64,000 bases of DNA from Calothrix parasitica NIES-267 (GCF_002368095.1 NZ_AP018227.1:6278123-6342122); one strand, 5' to 3'. Positions 1 through 9,074 are shown, counted from the first letter of the stretch. The notes: generated by a model from the letters alone, not told the origin. Numbers and translations are program-made.

Positions 1-1
1 A

Positions 2-1477
2 GTTGACGGTCAACAACGCCTTACTACTTTAATTATTTTGCTTAAAGCTTTAGCGAAAGCACTCGCCAAAGGGGATGAAATTGAGCGTAAAGAATCATCA
101 AAGCTATCCGAACTTTTAGTTAAAGAGAATGGAAGGCTTATTTTATTGCAAACTAATCATGACAATAAGCTACTATTTAGAAATTATTTAACAAAAGGTA
201 AAATACCTATAGAAGAAGATCTAGAAACTTCGGCAGATAAAAATATTATTAGAGCTTTTAATGAATGTGAAAAATTTGTTAATGAATGGAATCGCAACCC
301 AAATCTAAATCTAATTTCGCTTTTAAAATTAGTTAAGAATCGTCTTGATTTTATTTTCTATGTTCTCGATGACGAAGGAGCTGTACATACAACTTTTGAA
401 GTATTAAACAGTAGAGGGCTAGAAGTAGATTGGCTTGACAAATGTAAAAGTATATTAATGGGTATTGCTTGTGAAAAACTTGCAGATGCTAGTCAGGAAC
501 ATATAGAACAAATTCATGAATGTTGGTCAAAAATATATAAAACAATAGGTCTTAAGAAAATAGAGGGGCAGGAAATTTTAAGATTTGCAGCAGCTCTTGA
601 AGATTCAAGTGCAACACGCAAGATAAGTACTGCCGAAAAAGCTATGGAGTTTTTTCGTGAGAAATGTCAAAATAATGCAGAATATACAATAGATGTTTCA
701 CAAAAATTTTTAGATATTGCAAAAGAGCTACGGAAATTGGTTACAGATAGACGTTTAAAAGCTGTTAGCAAGATATCACATGCAAGATTGCTAGCAATAG
801 CCATTAAGCTAAATAGAGTTTTAAATGAGAGTGAAAAACAAAAAGTTTTAAATGAATGGGAAAAAGTAACATTTAGAATATTTGGATTACATAGAAAAGA
901 TGGTAGAACAAAAGTAGGCGAATATGTACGTCTTGCAAGATATATTTTCCAAGCAAATGCTAATACTCTTTTTGATGAAATAAACCAGAAAGTCGCGAAT
1001 TTAGGGAAGGAATACCCCTCCAGTGAAATAGGTAAAAAAATACGGGAAACAAACTGCTATGAAGGTTGGGAAGATGAACTAATTTATTTCTTATACTGTT
1101 ACGAAGAATTTCTAACGAAAGAATATGGTGGTTCAATTAGCAATGAATTGTGGGTACAAGTATGGAACTCATCATCTACAAAAACAATAGAACATATACA
1201 TCCACAAACAATTAATGATGCTTGGCGTGGAAAACTAGGAATTAAAAAAGATTATATTGGAAGACAAACTCAACGCTTAGGAAATTTAATTATCTTACCT
1301 CCCAGTGTTAATTCTATTGCTGGTAACAAATCTTTCCAAGATAAAAAAGAAATTTATAAAAAGCATAGAGGATTAAAAATTCTTGAGGAAGTTATTGCGC
1401 TAGATGATTGGGATGATAAAACTTTAAGCGAGCGAGAAGACAGACTTATTACATGGGCACAAAACGAATGGGCATAA
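2..1477 (+). CDS. DUF262/DUF1524 GmrSD-like protein, 5' truncated by window edge
   Basis: The frame is open from the first bases of the window, so the true start lies to the left. The first visible residues read VDGQQRLTTL, the DGQQR signature of DUF262 (ParB/Srx-like NTPase domain, the GmrS side of type IV restriction enzymes). The middle is helical and lysine-rich. Near the C-terminus EHIHPQ is followed by LGNLIILP, a conserved N and GN..F..K, which is the His-Me-finger pattern of DUF1524 (GmrD side). GmrSD-type proteins cut modified DNA and act as anti-phage defence; this role is inferred from family. The leading codon TTG at 38 is not the real start. No partner defence gene is visible to the right; the left is unseen. 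The next gene starts about 100 bp downstream on the same strand. Confidence 0.85.
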   Translation, partial: VDGQQRLTTLIILLKALAKALAKGDEIERKESSKLSELLVKENGRLILLQTNHDNKLLFRNYLTKGKIPIEEDLETSADKNIIRAFNECEKFVNEWNRNPNLNLISLLKLVKNRLDFIFYVLDDEGAVHTTFEVLNSRGLEVDWLDKCKSILMGIACEKLADASQEHIEQIHECWSKIYKTIGLKKIEGQEILRFAAALEDSSATRKISTAEKAMEFFREKCQNNAEYTIDVSQKFLDIAKELRKLVTDRRLKAVSKISHARLLAIAIKLNRVLNESEKQKVLNEWEKVTFRIFGLHRKDGRTKVGEYVRLARYIFQANANTLFDEINQKVANLGKEYPSSEIGKKIRETNCYEGWEDELIYFLYCYEEFLTKEYGGSISNELWVQVWNSSSTKTIEHIHPQTINDAWRGKLGIKKDYIGRQTQRLGNLIILPPSVNSIAGNKSFQDKKEIYKKHRGLKILEEVIALDDWDDKTLSEREDRLITWAQNEWA

Positions 1478-1574
1478 ATTTTCATTCTGCATGCGAAAAG
1501 ATAGCACTTACAATACTTCTCCCACCACCAACGCTACAATCACAATGGTGTAATCAAACTGCTTCCAATCCGCT

Positions 1575-4118
1575 ATGACAACCAACTCCTCACAAAAATT
1601 ACCCGAACTTCTCGCTCCTGCTGGTAATTGGGAATGCGCGAAAGCTGCTGTAGAAAACGGTGCTGATGCGATTTATTTTGGTTTGGATAAGTTCAACGCT
1701 AGAATGCGTGCGGAAAATTTCACGGAAGCGGATTTACCGGAGTTAATGCAGTTTCTTCACCTCCGTGGAGTCAAAGGGTACGTCACTCTCAATACTTTGG
1801 TTTTTCCCCAGGAGCTTAAACAAGCACAGCGCTACATAAAATCAATTATTGCTGCTGGGGTTGATGCGGTTATCGTTCAAGATGTGGGGATTTGTCGTTT
1901 AATTCGTCATATTTCACCGGATTTTCCCATTCATACTTCTACTCAGATGACGGTGACTAGTGCGGTTGGGGTGGATTTTGCGAAGGAACTCGGCTGTAAT
2001 TTGGTGGTTTTGGCTCGGGAATGTTCGATTAAGGAAATTAATAAGATACAGCAGCAGACACAATCAAGTTCCTTACCCTTGGAAGTTTTTGTTCATGGTG
2101 CTTTGTGTGTTGCTTATTCCGGACAATGTTTGACGAGTGAAGCTTTGGGAGGTCGTTCGGCTAACCGTGGTGAATGTGCCCAAGCTTGCAGAATGACCTA
2201 CGAGTTAATCGCAGATGGAAAAACTATAAATTTAGGCGATCGCCAATACCTTCTTAGTCCCCAAGACCTTGCAGGAATTGATGTTTTACCTGATTTAGTC
2301 AAATCGGGCGTTAGTTGTTTGAAAATTGAAGGACGTTTGAAGTCGCCGGAGTATGTCGCTAATGTGACTAAGGTTTATCGCGATGCTTTGGATGGGTTAA
2401 AGGTCAAAGGTCAAAGGTCAAAGGTCAAAGGTTCTAAGAAGTCTGAGGAAAAATACAATCTGGAAATGGCTTTTTCTCGGGGTATTTATACGGGATGGTT
2501 TGAGGGAATTAATAATCAGGAATTGGTTCACGCTCGGTTTGGTAAGAAGCGTGGAGTGTATTTAGGAGAAGTTAAAAGTATTCGCAACGAAAAAGTAACA
2601 ATATCATGTAGAGACGTTATACATAACGTCTCCTCCCCACCGATTAAACCCGGTGATGGTGTGGTATTCGATTGCGGACATCCGGAAGCGAAGGAGGAAG
2701 GAGGTCGAATTTATGGGGTGGAATATCAAGCTGGGGATGCTGTACTGAGTTTCGGGAAAGGTAATTTAAATTGGGGAAAGATTCACGTTGGTGATAAGTT
2801 ATGGAAAACTTCAGACCCGGAACTTGATAAGCAGTTACGACAAAGTTTTGCAGGAGATAAACCGAAGTTTCAGCGTCCGATTGATGTTGAAGTACATGGG
2901 GAAGTTGAAGGAAATTTGATTGCTATTGCTCGGGATGAAATCGGTAATTTAGCTAAGGTTGAATCTGGAATTACTTTAGTAGAAGCTCGGAATAAACCTT
3001 TAATAACGGAAAAATTACAAGAACAATTCGGACGTTTGGGTAATACTCCTTTTTATTTAAATGATTTGATAAATAGCATTAACGGTGAGTTGATGTTACC
3101 CGTCAGTGAATTAAATAAAATGCGTCGGGAAATTGTTTTAAAGTTGGAAGAATTGAGAAGTCAGCCTAAAAGATGGGTAATTAATGAAAATGCTTCTTTG
3201 AAAAATTTACTTCCTTCTATTAATTCAAATAATTCAACATCTAATATTTATGATTCTACAAATTTAATTGTTTTAGTCAGAAATTTAAATCAGTTAAAAG
3301 CAGCATTAACAACCGGAATTACAACAATATATTGTGAATTTGAAGACCCGAGGAAATATAAGGAAGCAGTTGAAACAGTTAAAAAATATTCTCCCCCCAT
3401 CTCCCCCTCTCCCCATCTCCCCCTCCTCTTCGTAGCTCCTCCAAGAATAACGAAACCTTCGGAAAATTGGATTTTACAACAGGTAATTAATTCTAATGCT
3501 GATGGTTATTTAATTCGGAATTACGACCATTTTAAATTTTTTGCTGATGAAAGATGTATTGGAGATTTTTCGTTAAATATTGCTAATCCTTTAACAGCGG
3601 ATTATTTTAAAAACAAGTTTAATTTAGAACGTTTAACTGCTTCTTATGATTTAAATATTCATCAACTGCAAGATTTATTAAAAACCTCCCCTCCCGATTG
3701 GTATGAAGTAACAATACATCAACATATGCCGATGTTTCATATGGAGCATTGCGTATTTTGTGCTTTTCTTTCTGATGGTACCGACTTCCGCAATTGTGGA
3801 AGACCTTGTGAAGAATATGAGGTGAAAATTAAAGATAGAGTCGGAACCGAACATGTTTTACAAGCTGATGCTGGTTGTCGGAATACGGTATTCAACGGTA
3901 CCGCTCAAACTGGTGCAGAATACGTTCACAAACTTGTAGATTTAGGTTTGCAGAATTTTCGGATTGAATTTGTTAACGAAACACCCGAAGAAGTCGAGCA
4001 AACTATTTATAGATATCAACAGTTAATTAATGGTGAAATTAAAGGTTCTCAGTTGTGGAGAGAATTGAATTTACAAAGTCAGTTGGGTGTGACTCGGGGA
4101 ACTGTTGCTGGTAGATAG
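1575..4118 (+). CDS. U32 family peptidase, large RlhA/YdcP-type (U32 + DUF3656)
   Basis: 847 residues. The N-terminus (ELLAPAGNWECAKAAVENGA) is the classic U32 opening, followed by VFVHGALCVAYSGQC and the NRGECAQACRMTYEL cysteine region around residues 175-210. The second half has the DUF3656-like part and a C-terminal cysteine set (CVFCAFLSDG, NCGRPCEEY, near residue 735-755). Members of this family (RlhA, TrhP) hydroxylate cytidine or uridine in rRNA or tRNA using prephenate-dependent chemistry; that this protein does so is inference. Three repeat-derived stretches lie inside the frame: residues about 274-288 (KVKGQRSKVKG, from GGTCAAA heptads), about 344-354 (from a GAGACG hairpin), and about 606-619 (SPPISPSPHLP, from a CTCCCC tract). 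They are probably tolerated surface loops. ATG start; the upstream gene ends 97 bp away. Confidence 0.9.
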   Translation: MTTNSSQKLPELLAPAGNWECAKAAVENGADAIYFGLDKFNARMRAENFTEADLPELMQFLHLRGVKGYVTLNTLVFPQELKQAQRYIKSIIAAGVDAVIVQDVGICRLIRHISPDFPIHTSTQMTVTSAVGVDFAKELGCNLVVLARECSIKEINKIQQQTQSSSLPLEVFVHGALCVAYSGQCLTSEALGGRSANRGECAQACRMTYELIADGKTINLGDRQYLLSPQDLAGIDVLPDLVKSGVSCLKIEGRLKSPEYVANVTKVYRDALDGLKVKGQRSKVKGSKKSEEKYNLEMAFSRGIYTGWFEGINNQELVHARFGKKRGVYLGEVKSIRNEKVTISCRDVIHNVSSPPIKPGDGVVFDCGHPEAKEEGGRIYGVEYQAGDAVLSFGKGNLNWGKIHVGDKLWKTSDPELDKQLRQSFAGDKPKFQRPIDVEVHGEVEGNLIAIARDEIGNLAKVESGITLVEARNKPLITEKLQEQFGRLGNTPFYLNDLINSINGELMLPVSELNKMRREIVLKLEELRSQPKRWVINENASLKNLLPSINSNNSTSNIYDSTNLIVLVRNLNQLKAALTTGITTIYCEFEDPRKYKEAVETVKKYSPPISPSPHLPLLFVAPPRITKPSENWILQQVINSNADGYLIRNYDHFKFFADERCIGDFSLNIANPLTADYFKNKFNLERLTASYDLNIHQLQDLLKTSPPDWYEVTIHQHMPMFHMEHCVFCAFLSDGTDFRNCGRPCEEYEVKIKDRVGTEHVLQADAGCRNTVFNGTAQTGAEYVHKLVDLGLQNFRIEFVNETPEEVEQTIYRYQQLINGEIKGSQLWRELNLQSQLGVTRGTVAGR
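2395..2437 (+). repeat. GGTCAAA heptad STRR inside the U32 gene
   Basis: About five consecutive copies of GGTCAAA (first copy GGTTAAA, last GGTTCTA) within the coding frame. As 3 x 7 bp equals seven codons, the array encodes a seven-residue peptide period (KVKGQRS) without changing frame. Confidence 0.9.
2611..2632. repeat. GAGACG hairpin repeat inside the U32 gene
   Basis: Perfect inverted repeat with arms GAGACGTTAT and ATAACGTCTC around the 2-bp centre AC, preceded by GTA. The same sequence with other centres is found between genes at 46285-46306 and 49787-49808, so this is a copy of a dispersed repeat lodged in frame. Confidence 0.85.
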
Positions 4119-4127
4119 TTGTTTTTC

Positions 4128-6629
4128 TTAACCACAAGTAGGAGTTTCTATATCAAAAGACTTATTACGAGCAGCAACAAGTTCAATTTCTCCTTTTGAA
4201 TTACGAATAAAACCAGTTGCTTCTATGATTATTTTTTTTTGATTATCAACCCTAGCGCTAGGGTTTTGAGATGGTGAAATACTATTTTGATTATCAACCC
4301 TAGCGCTAGGGTTTTGAGATGATCTATTAAAGGATGTTTTTTCTCGATTAACGGTGGGAAGTAATTCAACTAAGATTTTATTTCCATTAAACAAGTCACT
4401 GGGACTTTCTGGTAAAGCACCTCTTCCCAACACAATAAATTTATTTTCTCTTAAAGCTCTACATCCAGCTTCAACAGTCGTTGTATTTTTAAGGTTAGAT
4501 GGTAACTCAATTGAACTAGCAACAGGGTTGAGGTCAAGCTGCTCTAACATGACTTGTCCGTTTAAACCAAATTCAGAATTTGCAGTAATATCGCTTTCGT
4601 CACTCAATTTTTCGCTGAATTTCAAGCCTAGTAGACCTTGAGTTGTAATATTGATATTACCGCCATTTCCTTCTACTGCATTGGCTATAATATCGCTGTT
4701 TTCTACACCAAGGATAATGGGAGAATTGATAGTGATATTGCCACCGTTACCTTTATTAAATGATTCTGTATCTATCAGGCTATTTTTCCTTAATATCAAA
4801 GAATTTTTTAAATTCAGATTGATATTACCACCTTCTCCAGATGTTGTACTAGCAGTAATTTGTCCTTGATTGTTCAAAATCGCAGCATCTGCATTAATGT
4901 CAAGATTGCCAGCATTACCTAAACTATCATGACGGACGGTAACCGAACCTCCATCCTCAACTTGAAGAGCAGCAGTATTGATTTCAATAGTACCTGCATT
5001 ACCCGTTACCTTCAGGGGTAGTCCGAAACTCTGTAGAAAAGCTTCTGGTAGCAATATTCCAGCAGTTCTAATAGCGCTAGGTTCATCCACAAATGTTAGA
5101 CCATTTGAACCAGAACCTTTAATTGATAATATTTCGCGAGCATTAATAACAATACTACCTGCGTTACCACCACTGAATGTAGATGAGCTAATTACGGCTC
5201 CTCCCGTAAGAGATAAAGCTTTTGTGTTTATCGTAATATTACCTGCATCACCATTACCACCAACAGCAGAAGAACTAATTATAGTGGACAAATTTATGTT
5301 GGGAGCAAGTTCTACTGATTCTGTAGCGTTAACAATAATATTTCCAGCAGAACCAGAACTGTTATTTACGGTGCTAACGAGGGCTGAATTTTGCATGAAT
5401 AATCGTTCGGTATTGAGTTCGAGAATCCCACCATTTCCCGTTCCCAAGGTACGAATTTCTGCAATAGCACTAAATTGTTCTCCTTCCCTCCAAACGATAT
5501 CTTTTGCTGACAAACGAATATTACCGCTATCAGCATCTGCAAAAGTAAATCCTCTTAGACCCCCTCCGTTATCTCGTCCGACAATTTTTGTAGCCGAAAT
5601 TGAAATATCACCACCCCCACCGCTTTTAAATGCATCGCTAATTACACCACTCTGTAAGGATTTATCTGATGTAGTTCCGATAAACTCAACTGCACCAGTG
5701 GATTTTATATCAATACCTATAGCTGCTTGATTGCTTCGGTTTTCAATCAAAAGAATCGAACCATCTTGGAACAAGATATTTTGACCTTGTAATTTGATTG
5801 CTCCGATGTTACTTGCTTCTACAATACTTTGCTTTGTAAGCTGAATATCTCCCAATTGTGAAACATCGCTGTAGTCAAACTTAAATCCCAATTCGTTTGG
5901 ATTAAAGTAAACCACATCAGGTGAGGTAACAGCCCCTAACTCAATTCTTCCATCTTCAGCACTAATAATACCTTTGGTAATTGAGATGTTTCCCCCAACC
6001 AGAGCTAGTGTATTGCCTGCATTAACGCTCAAACCTTCAGATATATTCCCCCTAGTTAAAGGTTGACGAGGTTGTGCTGATATTTGGTGACCTAGATTAT
6101 TTACCTGAATACTGCTGGGATTTCTTCCCATTTGCAAACCCAGAGGAGCGCTAATAGTCAATAACGGTTTTTGCTCGGAAACTATAGCGCTATAGTTAAA
6201 CCCATCTTCAAACAAGATACTTTCAGCAGCTGTCCCCAAAAACGAACCACCAATATCCAAGCGTGCATTTTCTCCAAATACAATTCCAGCAGGGTTAATT
6301 AAAAATAGATTTGCATTACCGTTTGCTTTAATTAAGCCATCAATATTAGATATATTTCCACCAGTTACCCGATTAATAATATTTAAAACATCGGTAGAAT
6401 TATTGAAAGTTGCAGAACTACCCTTGGGAATAGAAAATTCCTTGAAGCTGTGAAATAAATTAGTTCCTTTTTGAATCCCGTTGAGAATAGTAAAATTGTT
6501 AGCGTTTGTATTAACAGTTGTATTGGTAGTGTTATCTGATAGTACCTCACAAGAAGCTGGTAACGTAATTCCTAAAATTATAAAACCACTAATAAATCCC
6601 GTTAGAGAAGCAATCCCTTTCATTATCAA
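4128..6629 (-). CDS. Filamentous haemagglutinin N-terminal domain (TpsA-like) secreted protein
   Basis: 833 residues, minus strand. A hydrophobic signal sequence (about residues 8-27) is followed by the two-partner-secretion domain: FNNSTDVLNIINRVTGG, NANLFLINPAGIVFGENA and the usual GSFLGTAAESILF. The body is a glycine/asparagine-rich right-handed beta-helix with repeated 'GNAGNI.INT' style turns. The tail has the cyanobacterial pattern GCRALRENKFIVLGRGALP and ATGFIRNSKGEIELVAA. Such proteins cross the outer membrane through an FhaC/ShlB-type TpsB transporter and act as adhesins or surface layers. No TpsB gene lies in this window. The C-terminal part contains a 16-residue tandem duplication (QNPSARVDN twice). 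It converges with the U32 gene, only 9 bp apart. Confidence 0.88.
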   Translation of the reverse strand: MIMKGIASLTGFISGFIILGITLPASCEVLSDNTTNTTVNTNANNFTILNGIQKGTNLFHSFKEFSIPKGSSATFNNSTDVLNIINRVTGGNISNIDGLIKANGNANLFLINPAGIVFGENARLDIGGSFLGTAAESILFEDGFNYSAIVSEQKPLLTISAPLGLQMGRNPSSIQVNNLGHQISAQPRQPLTRGNISEGLSVNAGNTLALVGGNISITKGIISAEDGRIELGAVTSPDVVYFNPNELGFKFDYSDVSQLGDIQLTKQSIVEASNIGAIKLQGQNILFQDGSILLIENRSNQAAIGIDIKSTGAVEFIGTTSDKSLQSGVISDAFKSGGGGDISISATKIVGRDNGGGLRGFTFADADSGNIRLSAKDIVWREGEQFSAIAEIRTLGTGNGGILELNTERLFMQNSALVSTVNNSSGSAGNIIVNATESVELAPNINLSTIISSSAVGGNGDAGNITINTKALSLTGGAVISSSTFSGGNAGSIVINAREILSIKGSGSNGLTFVDEPSAIRTAGILLPEAFLQSFGLPLKVTGNAGTIEINTAALQVEDGGSVTVRHDSLGNAGNLDINADAAILNNQGQITASTTSGEGGNINLNLKNSLILRKNSLIDTESFNKGNGGNITINSPIILGVENSDIIANAVEGNGGNINITTQGLLGLKFSEKLSDESDITANSEFGLNGQVMLEQLDLNPVASSIELPSNLKNTTTVEAGCRALRENKFIVLGRGALPESPSDLFNGNKILVELLPTVNREKTSFNRSSQNPSARVDNQNSISPSQNPSARVDNQKKIIIEATGFIRNSKGEIELVAARNKSFDIETPTCG
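4241..4321. repeat. 48-bp tandem duplication with CCCTAGCGCTAGGG palindrome inside the haemagglutinin-like gene
   Basis: A 33-bp sequence beginning GATTATCAACCC occurs at 4241-4273 and again, identical, at 4289-4321. Each copy carries the perfect palindrome CCCTAGCGCTAGGG. The 48-bp period keeps the frame and doubles the peptide QNPSARVDNQ. A related 18-bp palindrome centred on TAGCGCTA lies at 6180-6197 in the same gene. Confidence 0.9.
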
Positions 6630-6794
6630 AAACTTTTATTTCTGTGGATTTATATTTCCCATTTTTTTCGATAATTTAACAAAATAGATGAAAATAAAAA
6701 TTTATACACCTACTTTTTACCTGTTGCTGAAAACGCTTAACATAGAAAGCATTAGATATTTTTATGGGCTTAACGGTAATTGAATCTGCCATCA

Positions 6795-6809
6795 GGTAGT
6801 ACTACTACC
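6795..6809. promoter_or_regulatory. Short inverted repeat upstream of the DUF1993 gene
   Basis: GGTAGT-ACT-ACTACC, 60 bp before the DUF1993 start and in the divergent interval with the haemagglutinin-like gene. It could be an operator or chance; no regulator is assigned. Confidence 0.3.
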
Positions 6810-6868
6810 GCAAAATTTCACGGACAATAAACGTAAGTTTCTAATTAGCAATTATCAGGATAAAATTT

Positions 6869-7381
6869 ATGACAATTTCCATGTATCAAGCTTCAGTCCC
6901 TCCCCTTATTCACTCACTGAATAACCTTGTAACTATTCTTGAAAAAGGTGCTGCTCATGCTGAAGCCAAAAATATAGATCCTTCTGTACTGATTAATAGC
7001 CGTTTGTATCCGGATATGTTCCCTTTAAGTCGTCAAGTTCAGATTGCTTCAGACATTGCTAGAAGAGGTGCAGCAAGATTAGCGGAATCAGAACCACCAA
7101 ACATTGAAGATAATGAAACAACTTTTTCCGAACTAATCGCTCGTCTTCAAAAAACTACTTCTTACCTAGAAACTTTAACCCCTAATCTTATTGATGGCTC
7201 GGAGGAAAAATCTATTTCTCTTCCAGTTGGTAAAGATACAATGACCTTGGAAGGAATGCCTTTTTTGCTTTACTTTGTTTTACCCAATGTTTATTTCCAT
7301 GTCACAACTGCTTATGACATTCTGAGACATTGCGGAGTAGAGCTAGGTAAACTTGATTTTCTAGGGAAACCTCAGTCTTAA
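6869..7381 (+). CDS. DUF1993 domain-containing protein
   Basis: 170 residues covering the whole DUF1993 family length. Recognisable segments are MYQASVPPLIHSLNNLV at the N-terminus, the SRLYPDMFPLSRQVQIASD core and FLLYFVLPNVYFHVTTAYDILRHCGV near the end. The fold is predicted as a DinB-like four-helix bundle; the HVTTAYDILRHCGVELG ending with a conserved histidine fits. The function is not established; DinB relatives are often metal-dependent thiol transferases. An AGGA about 8 bp before the ATG may serve as ribosome site. It stands alone between a divergent surface-protein gene and the MerR group. Confidence 0.85.
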   Translation: MTISMYQASVPPLIHSLNNLVTILEKGAAHAEAKNIDPSVLINSRLYPDMFPLSRQVQIASDIARRGAARLAESEPPNIEDNETTFSELIARLQKTTSYLETLTPNLIDGSEEKSISLPVGKDTMTLEGMPFLLYFVLPNVYFHVTTAYDILRHCGVELGKLDFLGKPQS

Positions 7382-7489
7382 ACCAAAGTTGATTGCTGCT
7401 GCGGTTGAATTAGCAGCAGTAATAAAGAAAAGATAATTATTTAATCCATTGCACTAATTAAACCCGTTAAAATAAAACATTTTTTACGA

Positions 7490-7539
7490 ATTACATTAGC
7501 GAAGCGTCTCCCGGAGGGAGATATTACGAATTACGAATT
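7490..7539. repeat. Small hairpin repeat and ACGAATT heptads before the MerR promoter
   Basis: TTACGAATTAC flanks a GCGAAGCGTCTCCC-GGA-GGGAGA hairpin (6-bp stem, 3-bp loop), followed by two further ACGAATT units. This is a typical nostocalean intergenic repeat, not gene-specific. Confidence 0.6.
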
Positions 7540-7550
7540 ATACTTACCCC

Positions 7551-7581
7551 TTGACCTTCAAGTTACTTGAAACTTTATACT
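7551..7581 (+). promoter_or_regulatory. MerR-type promoter: -35 TTGACC, 19-bp spacer with palindrome, -10 TATACT
   Basis: The -35 TTGACC (7551-7556) and -10 TATACT (7576-7581) are separated by exactly 19 bp, the overlong spacer typical of promoters activated by MerR proteins through DNA untwisting. The spacer begins with the perfect inverted repeat TTCAAG-TTA-CTTGAA (7557-7571), close in sequence to the SoxR-type operator. It lies about 30 bp before the MerR start, so the regulator probably controls its own gene and the two genes after it. The spacing and palindrome are seen directly; activation is inference. Confidence 0.8.
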
Positions 7582-7609
7582 GCGAAACATCAGCTTTGAG
7601 GAAGCAAGA

Positions 7610-8449
7610 ATGTTTCGTATTGGTGAGTTTTCCAAAATTGCTCAAGTTCCGGCTAGTCTGTTGCGCTACTACGATGATATTGGTTTGTTTCGACCAATTG
7701 ATTGCGATAAAGATACCAGTTACCGCTACTACAGCGTTCAACAGTTAACTCAACTCAATCGTATTCTTGCTCTCAAAGACTTGGGATTATCTTTAGAACA
7801 AGTCAAGCGTCTTTTAAAAGATGAAGTTTCCCCTGATGAGATTCGCGGGATGCTTGCTTTAAAAAAAGCGCAGATTGAGCAAACCATAGAAACAGAATCG
7901 ACTCGATTACGAGCGGTAGAATCCCGTCTTCAACAACTTGAACGCAAAGGTGAATTTCAAAATGACGATGTTGTATTAAAAAGTCTACCCAGTCAACCAT
8001 TTCTTTCTTTACGACGTAGTTTTAATAATTTACAAGAAACGTTGTTGATGATTTCAGAAATGAATCGAGTAGTTTCTGAACAAGTGAAAGTTAAATACTT
8101 GGGACGCTTTACAGCGGTTATTCATAGCGAACTGTATGAAGATAGTAATTGGGATTTGGAATTCGGATTTTTGCTCAACCAAGATTTAGATATCGCGTTT
8201 TCTTTATCTAATGGTTCTTTAATGAGCGTTAAAGAATTACCATCAGTGAAAACTGCTGCGACTGCTGTACGATTGGGTGGTCCTGAAAACGGTCATCTTT
8301 CCTACAGTGCTATCGGAACCTGGGCTGAAACTAATCAATACAAACTTATTGGTCGGGGTAGGGAAGTATTTATTGTCCCACCCAAACCCGGACGTGAATC
8401 AGAAATGGTTGTAGAAATTCAATTTCCAGTTGAACCAATTATTTCTTAA
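7610..8449 (+). CDS. MerR family transcriptional regulator with GyrI-like effector domain
   Basis: 279 residues. The winged-helix N-terminus is canonical (MFRIGEFSKIAQVPASLLRYY, then SYRYYSVQQLTQLNRILALKDLGLSLEQVKRLL). A coiled-coil dimerisation helix spans about residues 80-120. The C-terminal part (about 130-278) matches a GyrI/BmrR-like small-molecule binding domain, ending YKLIGRGREVFIVPP. No cysteine pattern for metal or Fe-S sensing is evident, so an organic ligand is more likely than metal or redox. GAGGA at 7598-7602 supports the ATG start. It heads a three-gene group with an SRPBCC and a MAPEG gene and sits directly behind a MerR-type promoter. Confidence 0.9.
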   Translation: MFRIGEFSKIAQVPASLLRYYDDIGLFRPIDCDKDTSYRYYSVQQLTQLNRILALKDLGLSLEQVKRLLKDEVSPDEIRGMLALKKAQIEQTIETESTRLRAVESRLQQLERKGEFQNDDVVLKSLPSQPFLSLRRSFNNLQETLLMISEMNRVVSEQVKVKYLGRFTAVIHSELYEDSNWDLEFGFLLNQDLDIAFSLSNGSLMSVKELPSVKTAATAVRLGGPENGHLSYSAIGTWAETNQYKLIGRGREVFIVPPKPGRESEMVVEIQFPVEPIIS

Positions 8450-8564
8450 CAGTTTTCTAAACCTTGTAACTAATTCTTGTAAATACTTAATCGTTTACTG
8501 GCTGATGGATTTATCCAATAGTCTCAAAGTCTGCTGTTCAATTCCAATCTATAAGGTACAAATC

Positions 8565-9074
8565 ATGCAAATTAAAGAACAGTTTAGCGTTGAAACTTCT
8601 GCCGATAAAGTCTGGGAAGTTCTAGGACACAATTTCGACAGCGTAGCAGATTGGGCTAGTGGTGTATATGTTTCTCAAGGAAACACTAGCGATAGAGTTT
8701 TACTAAATGCTCCTTATTCTGGTCGAGTTTGTGAAACCGTTATCGGTCGTTTCGATGAAACGATTACCCGATATGACGAGGGTGAAAAAGTCGTTTCTTA
8801 TATGGCTAAGGGTGATAAAATGCCGTTTTTTGTCAAACAATTATCTAATAGTTGGACGGTGACTTCTTTAAGTGATGATAAATGCCAAGTTGAAATGTGT
8901 ATGGAAGCTTCCCTTTTACCCGTGTTCAACATAATAATGGCTCCGATGATGAGAATGCAGTTCAGTGGAGTTGTAAAGAAAACCATAGAAGAACTAAAGT
9001 ATTTTGCTGAAAAAGGTGTTGCTCATCCTCGTAAGGTTGAAGCTCAGCAAAAGTATCAGTTAAAAGCTACTTAA
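8565..9074 (+). CDS. SRPBCC (START/polyketide cyclase-like) family protein
   Basis: 169 residues from the ATG at 8565; the frame is open further upstream but that part overlaps the end of the MerR gene and has no family character. The start MQIKEQFSVETSADKVWEVLG, a charged middle strand and a long C-terminal helix (MRMQFSGVVKKTIEELKYFAEKG) are typical of the helix-grip fold, which makes a deep hydrophobic ligand pocket. Role inferred: binding or conversion of a lipophilic small molecule. It lies 115 bp after the MerR regulator and 25 bp before the MAPEG gene, so co-transcription is likely. Confidence 0.85.
   Translation: MQIKEQFSVETSADKVWEVLGHNFDSVADWASGVYVSQGNTSDRVLLNAPYSGRVCETVIGRFDETITRYDEGEKVVSYMAKGDKMPFFVKQLSNSWTVTSLSDDKCQVEMCMEASLLPVFNIIMAPMMRMQFSGVVKKTIEELKYFAEKGVAHPRKVEAQQKYQLKAT

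Noticed and set aside
2238-2246. HIP1 (GCGATCGC) sites as a marker of special regions
   Set aside because: Only a few sites were noticed (for example near 2238, 9319, 22920 and 35443); they are scattered and support only the cyanobacterial origin.
4978-5730. 250-codon plus-strand frame antisense to the haemagglutinin-like gene
   Set aside because: It mirrors the repetitive beta-helix coding sequence of the opposite strand and shows no family of its own; the minus-strand protein is well supported.
8430-8564. N-terminal extension of the SRPBCC protein from 8430
   Set aside because: It overlaps the end of the MerR gene and lacks family similarity; the ATG at 8565 fits the usual start.
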